A program made the position numbers and the translations under genes. The notes beneath the pieces are model-generated. The model saw only the letters and a list, made by a program, of their open reading frames with translations, was not told the origin of the DNA and did not search any database. From NCBI GenBank assembly GCA_913046335.1, contig CAJWSU010000010.1, positions 1 to 43,983 of the forward strand: a stretch of 43,983 nt of DNA, in the 5' to 3' direction. Positions 26,121-34,975 of this stretch are shown piece after piece. The stretch's first letter is position 1; every line of letters starts with the position of its first letter. The DNA comes from TMED109 sp002684605. GTDB taxonomy: Bacteria; Pseudomonadota; Alphaproteobacteria; TMED109.

Positions 26121-27584
26121 ATGATAAATAAAGTAATATTATTGATGTTAAGTATGTTTAAAAATAAATTTCATTATTTTTTAATTTTGATGCTATTTAG
26201 CTGCAACACAATTAAAGATATTGATTCTGTTCCAATAGAAATAGAAAAGTCTTCAACAGAATTAATGTCTATTAGTAAAGAAGATAAAAATCTTATTGAT
26301 TTTCTTGAAAACTATAACTTTTCAATGCCTAAAGAGGGCACTAATTGGAATTCTGACCTCCTTGTAATGATAGGAATTTATTATAATAAGCCATTAGCAT
26401 TAAAACGAGCAGAATATGGTTTATTAGCATCGGATGTACAAGTATTAGCTGCAGGTTATAGGAGTTATATTCTAACACCCTTAATAGAGTATCATTCTGA
26501 AGGGAAACCATTTTCACTTGGTCTTAGTATTGAAATTCCTATGAAAAAAATCTCTATAAAAAAAATTAAATCTGATTTAGTTAGAGTTAGATCTATTACT
26601 AAGGCTCTGGAAATTACGGAACCTGTATGGGAATTAAGAACAAGTATATTAAAGTCTATAGTGAATATTTTAAAATATGAACATGAATACTCTATCGAGG
26701 AGAAAATAATTACTAAATCATATGAAAGTTATACAATTTCAAATAATTTATTTAATCAAGGATTGATTTCAAAATTATTATTAGATAAAGAAAAAATTAA
26801 TATTGAAGAATTAGAAAGTAAATTAGGAATTATCAAAGCTAAGATAAAAGCTTCTAGAATTTATTTAGCAAGTATGATGAATGTTCCTATGAATATGATA
26901 ATTGATAAAAAAATAAGCTTTGAAAACGAAAAGGTACCTTCATTAAAAGATTTTGAAAGTCAATTAAATAATAAATTAAATATTGCATTAATAAATAGAG
27001 GAGAAGTACTTGCTTCTTTATCTAAATATGCTGAAACAGAGCTAGAGTTAAGATTACTAGTCGCTGAAGAGAATAAATTAGTTACGTCTATAACGCCCGG
27101 TATATTATGGGATCAAACTGACCTTATATTTAATATATCAGGGGCTATATTATTAGGTAATAAAGAGCTTACTAATGCAAAAATTAGTAAGGCTTATTTA
27201 AAGAGAGATGTAATGAAGGCAAGTTTTGAAGCAACTCAAAGTCTTATACTTAGCCAAGTACAAAGTGCGTATGCTAAAATGTTAGTAGTAAATGCAGAAT
27301 ATTATGCAGCACTATCATTATTAGAAAACGCTAATCTAAATTTGTTAAGAGTGATAGATAGTAAGAATAATGGGCAATTAAGTATATCAAATATTAAAAA
27401 AGCTGAATTATTAATCTTGCAAAGAGAGAAATTAATAACTAATTCAAATTTTTCTAGAATGAGCTCTTTATTTGAATTTGAAGAAAGTTTAGGGCAAAGT
27501 TATTTTAAAGGGAGTTATATCCCTCAAAAGGCATATTACCCAATTGATTATTTTTCGCATATAAATGAAGGCAAATTAAAATGA
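26121..27584 (+). CDS. TolC/CusC-like outer-membrane factor, probable lipoprotein
   Basis: The 487-residue protein has a long N-terminus with a lipobox ending at C28 (LMLFSC), so it should be an outer-membrane lipoprotein. The body is almost wholly alpha-helical with two homologous coiled-coil repeats (about 120-280 and 335-470), fitting the TolC family that forms a trans-envelope channel. The NosR-type or porin alternatives do not fit the helical repeats. It overlaps the adaptor gene by 4 nt (ATGA) and starts 9 nt after the kinase. Sequence identity to known CusC/CzcC looks low, so the assignment leans on layout and neighbours. In-frame ATGs at 26142 and 26154 are alternative starts that would keep the signal. 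Confidence 0.75.
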   Translation: MINKVILLMLSMFKNKFHYFLILMLFSCNTIKDIDSVPIEIEKSSTELMSISKEDKNLIDFLENYNFSMPKEGTNWNSDLLVMIGIYYNKPLALKRAEYGLLASDVQVLAAGYRSYILTPLIEYHSEGKPFSLGLSIEIPMKKISIKKIKSDLVRVRSITKALEITEPVWELRTSILKSIVNILKYEHEYSIEEKIITKSYESYTISNNLFNQGLISKLLLDKEKINIEELESKLGIIKAKIKASRIYLASMMNVPMNMIIDKKISFENEKVPSLKDFESQLNNKLNIALINRGEVLASLSKYAETELELRLLVAEENKLVTSITPGILWDQTDLIFNISGAILLGNKELTNAKISKAYLKRDVMKASFEATQSLILSQVQSAYAKMLVVNAEYYAALSLLENANLNLLRVIDSKNNGQLSISNIKKAELLILQREKLITNSNFSRMSSLFEFEESLGQSYFKGSYIPQKAYYPIDYFSHINEGKLK

Positions 27585-28615
27585 AGATATTAATATATAT
27601 ATTATCTCTAATTATTTTTGGGTCCTTTGCTTATTTATTTTTTTCAAATAATTATTCTGGAACTGTATCTAATAAGGATCAAGAATTAGAATTAAATGAA
27701 ATAGGTGAGAATGATGATACTGAATTAAATAGATTAGTAACTTATAAAGATGGCGTGGCTATTCTCTTGTCACAGGAAGAATATGACCATGCAGGTATTT
27801 CAAGCCAAATATTGACAAAACAAACAGTTATGTTTCAAGAAGAAAAAAATGCTTTATCTATTAATCCTAAAAGATTATTAGAATTAGTCCAAACATATGA
27901 TGCATTAAAATTACAACTAGATAGAGTAATTATTGAAAAAAATTATCTTAAAAATAATTATAATCGTTTAAAAATATTATATGAAATAGATGGTAGTATA
28001 CCCCTAAAAAATTTGGAAGAATCTAAGTACAAACTTATGTCTATAAATTCAGAAATAATTCACTTAAATAAAAAATTAAAAGAAAGATCTGCTTTAATTA
28101 AGAGATCATTTGGTGACTTTATTCTAAAAGATATAATAGGTGAGAGGTCTGTATATAATAATTTAGTTAATAAATTTGCATCTATAATTGCAATTGAAAA
28201 TATAGAATATGAAAACCCTAATAATAATTATTTCTATAAGAATAAAAATTTAACTTTTTTAACTTTGTATGATGAAGCTTCAAAACTTTTTGGAAATGTT
28301 GGGCTGTTTTACCTAGATGGTGATAGTTTATCACCGGAGAGAAAAATTATAGTTTATGCTAATACTATAGATTCTATGGAGGGTTATTTTATTCCTGAAA
28401 ATGCTTTAATATATCACAATGGTAAGATCTGGTCTTATTTTAAAGAAGAAGATTATTTATTTACTAGATATGAATTTAGTAAATTTAATATTATGAATGA
28501 TGGTCAATTATTTGTTAATGAGGAATTAAAAAACATTAATATTGTTAATTCTGGTGCTCAAGTATTATTTGCTGAAGAGTTTAGAACACAAATAATGCAA
28601 GAAGATGATGATTAG
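27581..28615 (+). CDS. Divergent membrane-fusion (periplasmic adaptor) protein of an RND pump
   Basis: The 344-residue protein has an N-terminal membrane anchor (2-22), then a short periplasmic region. Residues 55-90 (DGVAILLSQEEYDHAGI) and the C-terminal stretch SGAQVLFAEEFRTQI match adaptor proteins of CusA-like pumps, which end with the same AEEFR pattern. A helical hairpin lies at about 95-165. A classical lipoyl GxxVxKG motif is not clear, and the middle beta-barrel is very divergent. Four-nt overlap with the outer-membrane gene and an 8-nt gap to the transporter make cotranscription nearly certain. The function is inferred mainly from context. Confidence 0.7.
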   Translation: MKILIYILSLIIFGSFAYLFFSNNYSGTVSNKDQELELNEIGENDDTELNRLVTYKDGVAILLSQEEYDHAGISSQILTKQTVMFQEEKNALSINPKRLLELVQTYDALKLQLDRVIIEKNYLKNNYNRLKILYEIDGSIPLKNLEESKYKLMSINSEIIHLNKKLKERSALIKRSFGDFILKDIIGERSVYNNLVNKFASIIAIENIEYENPNNNYFYKNKNLTFLTLYDEASKLFGNVGLFYLDGDSLSPERKIIVYANTIDSMEGYFIPENALIYHNGKIWSYFKEEDYLFTRYEFSKFNIMNDGQLFVNEELKNINIVNSGAQVLFAEEFRTQIMQEDDD

Positions 28616-28623
28616 TTATTAAT

Positions 28624-31600
28624 ATGTTTTATTCTTTAATTCGTTTTTCTATTTATAAACCATATATAATTATTGCTTTTATAACTTTGCTTACAATATT
28701 TTGTAGTTGGAAACTTTTCCAAACTTCTTTAGATATATTTCCAGAATTTTCACCAAAACTTGTAATTATTCAAACGGAAGCTCTAGGTCTATCTTCAGAA
28801 CAAGTAGAAAATAGTGTAACTAGGCCTTTAGAATCTCTTTTAAGTGGTATACCAAATATAGAATATCTTAGATCTGAGTCTATAGCAGGATTATCTGTTT
28901 TAACTTTAACTTTTATTGAGGGTTCATCACACAGTAATAATAGACAATTAGTTACAGAAAGATTAAATGGAGCTAAAAATATTCTTCCTAAATTTGTGAA
29001 GTCTCCAATCATAATGCCTCTAGCTTCTTCAGCAGCTACAATTATGACTATAGGTTATTCATCTGATAATAAGAGCTTACTTGATTTGAGGAGTTTTGTT
29101 GAACAACATGTTTCTCCGGCATTACTATCTGTAAAAGGTGTTGCTGATGTTAATATATTTGGAGGAGAACAAAAACAATTAAATATTATTCTAAATAAAG
29201 ATAAATTAATTGAATATTCAATTCCTATAGATTTAGTAATAAAAAATCTTAAAAATGCTAATTTAAAAATATTTGGTTCGTTGGTTACTAGTAATCAAGA
29301 AATACAAGTTGTTCAAAATAACCTGATTTCTCTAAATAAAATTAAATCTATTAATATAGTAAATGAGTCTGCTCAGATCATTAAATTAAGTGATATTGCA
29401 ACAATTGAGTTTAATGCATCTAGACAGATTAGTAAGGCAAGCATAGAAGGAAAGCTTGGTGTAATAGTAATGGTTATAGGTCAGTTGAATGCTGATACAG
29501 TAGCAGTTACTAAAGCTATAGATGAAGCCTTAATTGCTTTAAATGAGTTAACTGCAAAAAATAATATTCAGCTAAATAATCAAATTTTTAGACCTGCTAA
29601 TTATATTTTAAAAAGCTTACATAGCATTCTTGATCATTTAGCTATTGGTGGAATATTAGTCTTATTAGTTTTAATAGTTTTTATGTCAAATTTAAAAGCA
29701 GCTCTTATTTCCGCTTTAGCTATTCCAATATCACTAATTTTAGCAGCTATCCTAACATTGACTACAGGTACTAGTCTAAACATAATGGTAATAGGTGGTT
29801 TAGCAATAGCTTTAGGTGAAGTTGTAGATGATGCAATTATAGATATTGAAAATATATTAAGAAGATTAAGAGAAAATAGTAAATTAAAGAAACCTCTACA
29901 TAATTTAAAAGTTATATATCGAGCATCCATAGAGGTAAGAGGATCTGTGGTATTCGCTTCATTAATTGTTATGTTAGTATTTATTCCTCTATTAATTTTA
30001 TCTGGTGTGGTAGGTAGAATGTTTGCCCCATTAGGTATAGCTTATATATTAGCTATATTTTCATCATTAATTTCTGCACTTACACTAACGCCTGCATTAG
30101 CAAGTATTAGTTTTAATAAATATTCCGAAAAAAAAGACCCATTAATTATTAAATTAATTAATCCTAGTTATGAAAAAGCGTTATATTTTTTATCAAGGTT
30201 TCCTAAAATTTCTTCTGTGTGTGCATTACTATTCTGTTTCTCTGGAATATTTTTAGTGCCAAAACTAATGCTAGGTTTCTTACCAGAATTAAGAGAAGGG
30301 CATTTTATGATACATACTTCATCTTTAACAGGAACTTCTTTATCCGAAACAATGAGATTAGGAAATATTATTACAAAAAATATATTAGATATAGAAGGTG
30401 TAAAAACAATGTCTCAATGGGCAGGTAGGGCTGAGAGAGGTGCGGACACTTTTGGGAGCCATTATTCTGAGTTTGAAGTTGAATTAGAGAGTTTAAGTGG
30501 AAGAAAACAACAAATTATTTTTAATAAAATTAAAGATATATTAGTTAATACTCCCGGTATATCTTTTGAAGCTAACTCTTTCTTAATAGAAAGAGTTGAT
30601 GAAACATCCTCTGGATACAGTTCACCAATTGTGCTTCAAATATTTGGAAATAATTTATCTGAAATAGATATTGCAAGTTCAAGACTATACAAAAAAATTA
30701 AAGATAGTTCTGCTTTACAAAACATACAATTAAAATCAATTTTGGGTAAACCACAAATAAATATAGAACTAAATTATAAATTATTAGCATTGCATAATAT
30801 TTCTATTGATGAAACGTACTCAATAATTAATTCAGCATTAGATGGAGTTGTGATTGATACTTACTATCAAGATATGATTAGAATACCAATTGTTTTATCA
30901 TATAAAGATAACTGGAAATTAGATCATATTAATAAACTTAAAAACATTGTTTTATTTGGTAAGGATGAAAAATCTATAAAACTACAAGATGTTTCAAATA
31001 TATTCATTACTAAAGGTAGATATAATATACTTCATGATTCTGGTCGAAAAGTACAAATAATTACAGCTAAAGCTAAAAATGGTGCCACAAATATGGCTTT
31101 AAATGAGATCAGTTCTATAATTGATAATACAGATTTAGGTAATAATATTTATACAAATATAACAGGTAGTGCTGTCGAAGGAAAAAAAGCACGCATAGAA
31201 TTAATTACAACCTCTTGTTTGGTTTTAATAGGAGTTTTATTTCTAGTGTTAATTGCTATAGGTAATATAAAAAATACTTTTTTAATATTAATTAACTTAC
31301 CATTCTCTTTAATTGGAGGAGTTGTTGCAGCAATATTAGGTGGTGGTTTATTATCTATAGGTTCCATAGTTGGGTTTGTTACTTTATTTGGAATAACTCT
31401 TAGAAACTCTATTATGTTAGTGTCTCATTACCAATATTTAGTTTTTAAATCTGGATATGATTGGAACCAAGAAACAGCTATTAAAGGAGCGAAGGAAAGG
31501 CTACCATCTATATTGATGACTGGATTAGTTACTGGCTTAGCTATGCTTCCAATAGCTTTTGATGCTGATAATGCTGGAAGAGAAATTATGGGTCCGATGG

Positions 31601-31710
31601 CTTCTATAATAATAGGTGGTCTTGCCACTTCTACTATATTGAATTTATTAATATTGCCTGCCTTTATGCTAGCATTCGGGTCATTTAATAAAAAAAGTTC
31701 TAATAATTAA
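28624..31710 (+). CDS. RND-family efflux transporter of the CusA/CzcA (heavy-metal efflux) type
   Basis: This is a 1028-residue inner-membrane proton antiporter with 12 predicted helices in two repeats. TM4 carries an acidic cluster E399, D402, D403, D407 and E409 (GEVVDDAIIDIEN), the proton-relay region of the HME subgroup. Other marks are the N-terminal SLDIFPEFSPK, ENSVTRPLESLLSGIPN, FAPLGIAYILAI, TLTPAL, and the second-repeat GFVTLFGITLRNSIML. Such pumps expel metal cations, though the GEVVDDAIID subgroup has members without known substrate. It completes an outer-membrane factor/adaptor/pump set and shares an operon with a kinase. The stop overlaps the dusA stop by 4 nt. Confidence 0.88.
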   Translation: MFYSLIRFSIYKPYIIIAFITLLTIFCSWKLFQTSLDIFPEFSPKLVIIQTEALGLSSEQVENSVTRPLESLLSGIPNIEYLRSESIAGLSVLTLTFIEGSSHSNNRQLVTERLNGAKNILPKFVKSPIIMPLASSAATIMTIGYSSDNKSLLDLRSFVEQHVSPALLSVKGVADVNIFGGEQKQLNIILNKDKLIEYSIPIDLVIKNLKNANLKIFGSLVTSNQEIQVVQNNLISLNKIKSINIVNESAQIIKLSDIATIEFNASRQISKASIEGKLGVIVMVIGQLNADTVAVTKAIDEALIALNELTAKNNIQLNNQIFRPANYILKSLHSILDHLAIGGILVLLVLIVFMSNLKAALISALAIPISLILAAILTLTTGTSLNIMVIGGLAIALGEVVDDAIIDIENILRRLRENSKLKKPLHNLKVIYRASIEVRGSVVFASLIVMLVFIPLLILSGVVGRMFAPLGIAYILAIFSSLISALTLTPALASISFNKYSEKKDPLIIKLINPSYEKALYFLSRFPKISSVCALLFCFSGIFLVPKLMLGFLPELREGHFMIHTSSLTGTSLSETMRLGNIITKNILDIEGVKTMSQWAGRAERGADTFGSHYSEFEVELESLSGRKQQIIFNKIKDILVNTPGISFEANSFLIERVDETSSGYSSPIVLQIFGNNLSEIDIASSRLYKKIKDSSALQNIQLKSILGKPQINIELNYKLLALHNISIDETYSIINSALDGVVIDTYYQDMIRIPIVLSYKDNWKLDHINKLKNIVLFGKDEKSIKLQDVSNIFITKGRYNILHDSGRKVQIITAKAKNGATNMALNEISSIIDNTDLGNNIYTNITGSAVEGKKARIELITTSCLVLIGVLFLVLIAIGNIKNTFLILINLPFSLIGGVVAAILGGGLLSIGSIVGFVTLFGITLRNSIMLVSHYQYLVFKSGYDWNQETAIKGAKERLPSILMTGLVTGLAMLPIAFDADNAGREIMGPMASIIIGGLATSTILNLLILPAFMLAFGSFNKKSSNN

Positions 31711-32690
31711 GCAGCATCTAATATCATATCTTCTATTTGATATGCTAAATTAGAAATACTATTTATATCTATTTTATTATTAGCAATATCATTTAATTGC
31801 TGTTTCCATAACTTAGAGCCTTGAACTCCATAGAACATATTAAAAAGAGGGCGAATTAATCTACGTTGAGTATGTCCTAAAGATAGATATTTATTTGCAT
31901 ATTCAAGATAATTATTAATAATTTCATATCTAGAGACATTAATATTTTTATCAAAAAAGGCATTCTCTGCATTACTAAACATCCATGGGTTATCCCATGC
32001 TGCTCTTCCAATCATAACTCCGTCAAAATCTTTTAAGAAATTTTTTGCATCATTTAAATTAATAATACCTCCATTTACTATAATTCTCATATGCTTAAAA
32101 GCTTTTTTTATATACTTTACTCTTTGATAATTAAGTGGAGGAATTGTTCTATTTTCATGAGGAGATAAACCTTTTAGAATTGCGATACGTGCATGAATAA
32201 TAACAGTAGAAACTTTTTTTTCATCTAGTTCAGAAATAAATTCTTCAAGAAATTGATCTGTATCATAATTATCTAAACCAATTCTAGTTTTTACAGTAAC
32301 TGGTATGTCACAATTCTCCTTGATGGCTTCTATCATTTCACCAACTTTTTTAGGTTCTTTCATTAAACATGCACCAAAATTTCCATTTACAACTTTGTTA
32401 GATGGGCATCCACAATTAATATTAACTTCTTGAAAATTTGATTTTGAAAATATTTTTGCAGCTTTAGCTGCAGAGGCAGGATCAGAACATCCAATCTGTA
32501 AAGCTACTGGTCCATTACAGTCAGATTCAATACTAAATCTATTATTTTGATCGTGTATAATAGCATTCGTATTAATCATCTCTGTATAAAGAAGTGTATT
32601 TTTAGAAATTAATCTTAACAAATTTCTGTAATGTAAATCTGTTCTATCCATCATAGGAGCTATAGATAATAAATTTATATCATTAATCAT
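31707..32690 (-). CDS. dusA: tRNA-dihydrouridine synthase, DusA type
   Basis: DusA uses FMN and NADPH to reduce uridines in the tRNA D-loop. The 327-residue protein begins with SIAPMMDRTDLHYR, which is typical of DusA rather than DusB or DusC. The catalytic Cys95 lies in VNINCGCPSNKV. FMN-binding VKTRIG, IHAR, VNGGI and MIGRAAWDNPW follow. The C-terminal helical region (LYLSLGHTQRRL and MFYGVQGSKLWKQ) is DusA-like. It is 4 nt downstream of hemB and convergent with the RND gene. Confidence 0.93.
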   Translation of the reverse strand: MINDINLLSIAPMMDRTDLHYRNLLRLISKNTLLYTEMINTNAIIHDQNNRFSIESDCNGPVALQIGCSDPASAAKAAKIFSKSNFQEVNINCGCPSNKVVNGNFGACLMKEPKKVGEMIEAIKENCDIPVTVKTRIGLDNYDTDQFLEEFISELDEKKVSTVIIHARIAILKGLSPHENRTIPPLNYQRVKYIKKAFKHMRIIVNGGIINLNDAKNFLKDFDGVMIGRAAWDNPWMFSNAENAFFDKNINVSRYEIINNYLEYANKYLSLGHTQRRLIRPLFNMFYGVQGSKLWKQQLNDIANNKIDINSISNLAYQIEDMILDAA

Positions 32691-32694
32691 AAAA

Positions 32695-33711
32695 TTAACC
32701 TTGTTTTATTAATTTGGCCGCATCTATGGCAAAATAACTTAAAATTCCATCTGCTCCTGCTCTTTTAAAGCAGCTAAGAGATTCTAAAATAGCCTTATCT
32801 TTATCCAAGTATTTATTATTTATGGCAGCCATAATCATAGCATACTCTCCAGAAACTTGGTATGCGTAAGTAGGCATTTTGAATGTAGATTTTACTCTAT
32901 AAATTATATCTAAATAGGGCATACCTGGTTTTATCATAATCATATCTGCTCCTTCAGAGATATCTAAGCTAACTTCTCTTAAGGCTTCATCTGAATTTGA
33001 GTAATCCATTTGATAACTTTTTTTAGATTTTTTGCTTATATTTAATTCTGATCCAATTGCATTTCTAAAGGGGCCATAGAAACAGGATGCAAATTTTGCA
33101 GCATAAGACATTATTTGAGTATTTTTAAAACCATTTTTATCTAGCTCTTTTCTAATTAAAGCTATTCTGCCATCCATCATATCACTAGGAGCTATAATAT
33201 CTGACCCAGCCTTAGCTTGAATAACGGCTTGTTTGCATAATATTTCTACGCTTTCATCGTTCAATATTTCATTATCTTTTAATAAACCATCATGCCCATG
33301 ACTAGTATAAGGGTCTAAAGCTACATCCGTTATTATTCCAATATCATTAATATTTTTTTTAATTAAGTTAGTTGCTCTGCATACAAGATTTTTACCATTT
33401 AACGCTTCAGTCCCTTGTTCATCTTTAAGAGCGGTATTTGTTTCAGGAAATAGTGCTATAGCTGGTATGCCTAATTCTTTAGCCTCTTGCACAGTTTCAA
33501 TAATTTGAGTGATTGGAGTTCTGTAAACACCTGGCATTGAATTAATAACAGTTTTTTTATCACCATCTGTAATAAATATAGGCAATATTAAATCATTAAC
33601 AGAAAGTCTATTTTCTTCTATTAATCTTCTGCTCCAATTAGTCCGTCTATTTCTTCTCATCCTTGTGCTAGGGTAAGAAGACGAAGCTATATTTATATAA
33701 TTATTACTCAT
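32695..33711 (-). CDS. hemB: Delta-aminolevulinic acid dehydratase (porphobilinogen synthase)
   Basis: HemB condenses two 5-aminolevulinates to porphobilinogen in heme synthesis. The 338-residue protein has both active-site lysines, K206 (SYAAKFASCFYGP) and K261 (MIKPGMPYLDII). The metal-site loop reads DVALDPYTSHGHDG (129-142), where Cys residues of zinc enzymes are replaced by Ala, Asp and Asp. That places it in the magnesium-type, Cys-free group common in alphaproteobacteria. RMRRNRRTNWSRRL is the usual N-terminal segment. dusA follows after 4 nt. It is divergent from the acyl-CoA dehydrogenase gene. Confidence 0.96.
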   Translation of the reverse strand: MSNNYINIASSSYPSTRMRRNRRTNWSRRLIEENRLSVNDLILPIFITDGDKKTVINSMPGVYRTPITQIIETVQEAKELGIPAIALFPETNTALKDEQGTEALNGKNLVCRATNLIKKNINDIGIITDVALDPYTSHGHDGLLKDNEILNDESVEILCKQAVIQAKAGSDIIAPSDMMDGRIALIRKELDKNGFKNTQIMSYAAKFASCFYGPFRNAIGSELNISKKSKKSYQMDYSNSDEALREVSLDISEGADMIMIKPGMPYLDIIYRVKSTFKMPTYAYQVSGEYAMIMAAINNKYLDKDKAILESLSCFKRAGADGILSYFAIDAAKLIKQG

Positions 33712-33825
33712 ATATATATTTCCTAATTATTTAAAATTATACTATATTATAATAATAGTTTTTTAAAATTTTTCTCTCTTAATAGGGATTTTAATCTATA
33801 AATACAATAATTAATAGGATATAAC

Positions 33826-34968
33826 ATGGACTTTTCTCTAAGTAATGATCAAATTGCATTTAAATCTATGATTCAAGCTTTTGCTAAGGATAAAATGGCT
33901 CCTTATGCAAATAAATGGGATAAGGAAAAAACACTTCCAATTGATGTTCTAAGAGAGGCTGCAACTTTAGGTTTAGGTGGCATCTATGTAGATGAAAAAC
34001 TAGGTGGAACTGGTTTGGGTAGGCTGGATGCTGCAATTATATTTGAAGAGTTGTCTACAGCTTGTCCGTCAACAGCAGCTTTTATATCTATACATAATAT
34101 GGCTACTTGGATGGTTTCTAAATATGGTACAAAATACCATTTTGATAAATATTTACCAAAACTGTTAACCATGGAATATATATCATCCTATTGCTTAACT
34201 GAGCCAGGGTCTGGCTCTGATGCCGCTGCATTAAGTACTTCTGCAGTTAAAGAAGGAGATTATTATATATTAAATGGGACAAAAGCATTCATATCTGGTG
34301 CTACTATATCTGATACTTATTTAACAATGGTCAGAACAGGAGATAAAAGTTCGAATGGTATTTCGTGTTTATTAATTGATAAAGATTCTGAAGGGTTATC
34401 ATTTGGTAAATTGGAAGATAAAATGGGCTGGAATTCACAACCCACAGCACAAGTAATATTTGAAAACTGTAAAGTTCCAATAAAAAATTTAATTGGTAAA
34501 GAAGGAGAAGGTTTTAAAATTGCAATGCAAGGATTAGATGGCGGTAGAATCAATATTGCATCTTGCTCTTTAGGTGCAGCAAGAATTTGCTTAGAAAAAT
34601 CCTTAGATTATGTAAATGATAGAACCCAATTTGGAAAAAAAATTGCAGATTTTCAAGCTACACAATTTAAATTAGCAGATATGGCAACACAACTAGAAGC
34701 TGCAAGGTTAATGGTATTAAAAGCCGCTTCAGAAATAGATGACTTAGGGCAAGATTCAACTAAGATAAGTGCTATGGCAAAAAGATTTGCTACTGATATA
34801 GGGTTTTCAATATGCAATGAAGCGCTTCAGTTACATGGAGGATATGGATATTTAGCTGAGTATCAAATAGAACGGTTTGTTAGGGACGTAAGGGTTCATC
34901 AAATTTTAGAAGGTACTAACGAAGTTATGAGAGTTGTGATTTCTAGGTCCTTATTAGCAAATAGGTAG
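33826..34968 (+). CDS. Acyl-CoA dehydrogenase, probably isobutyryl-CoA dehydrogenase
   Basis: This 380-residue FAD enzyme introduces a double bond into an acyl-CoA, passing electrons to ETF. Landmarks are YCLTEPGSGSDAAAL, GTKAFISGA, the substrate region ERFVRDVRVHQ and catalytic Glu362 in ILEGTNEVMR. The next two genes encode 3-hydroxyisobutyryl-CoA hydrolase and 3-hydroxyisobutyrate dehydrogenase, so the substrate is probably isobutyryl-CoA from valine. TAGGAT precedes the ATG. Other short-chain or branched acyl-CoAs remain possible from sequence alone. Confidence 0.88.
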   Translation: MDFSLSNDQIAFKSMIQAFAKDKMAPYANKWDKEKTLPIDVLREAATLGLGGIYVDEKLGGTGLGRLDAAIIFEELSTACPSTAAFISIHNMATWMVSKYGTKYHFDKYLPKLLTMEYISSYCLTEPGSGSDAAALSTSAVKEGDYYILNGTKAFISGATISDTYLTMVRTGDKSSNGISCLLIDKDSEGLSFGKLEDKMGWNSQPTAQVIFENCKVPIKNLIGKEGEGFKIAMQGLDGGRINIASCSLGAARICLEKSLDYVNDRTQFGKKIADFQATQFKLADMATQLEAARLMVLKAASEIDDLGQDSTKISAMAKRFATDIGFSICNEALQLHGGYGYLAEYQIERFVRDVRVHQILEGTNEVMRVVISRSLLANR

Positions 34969-34975
34969 GTTATAT

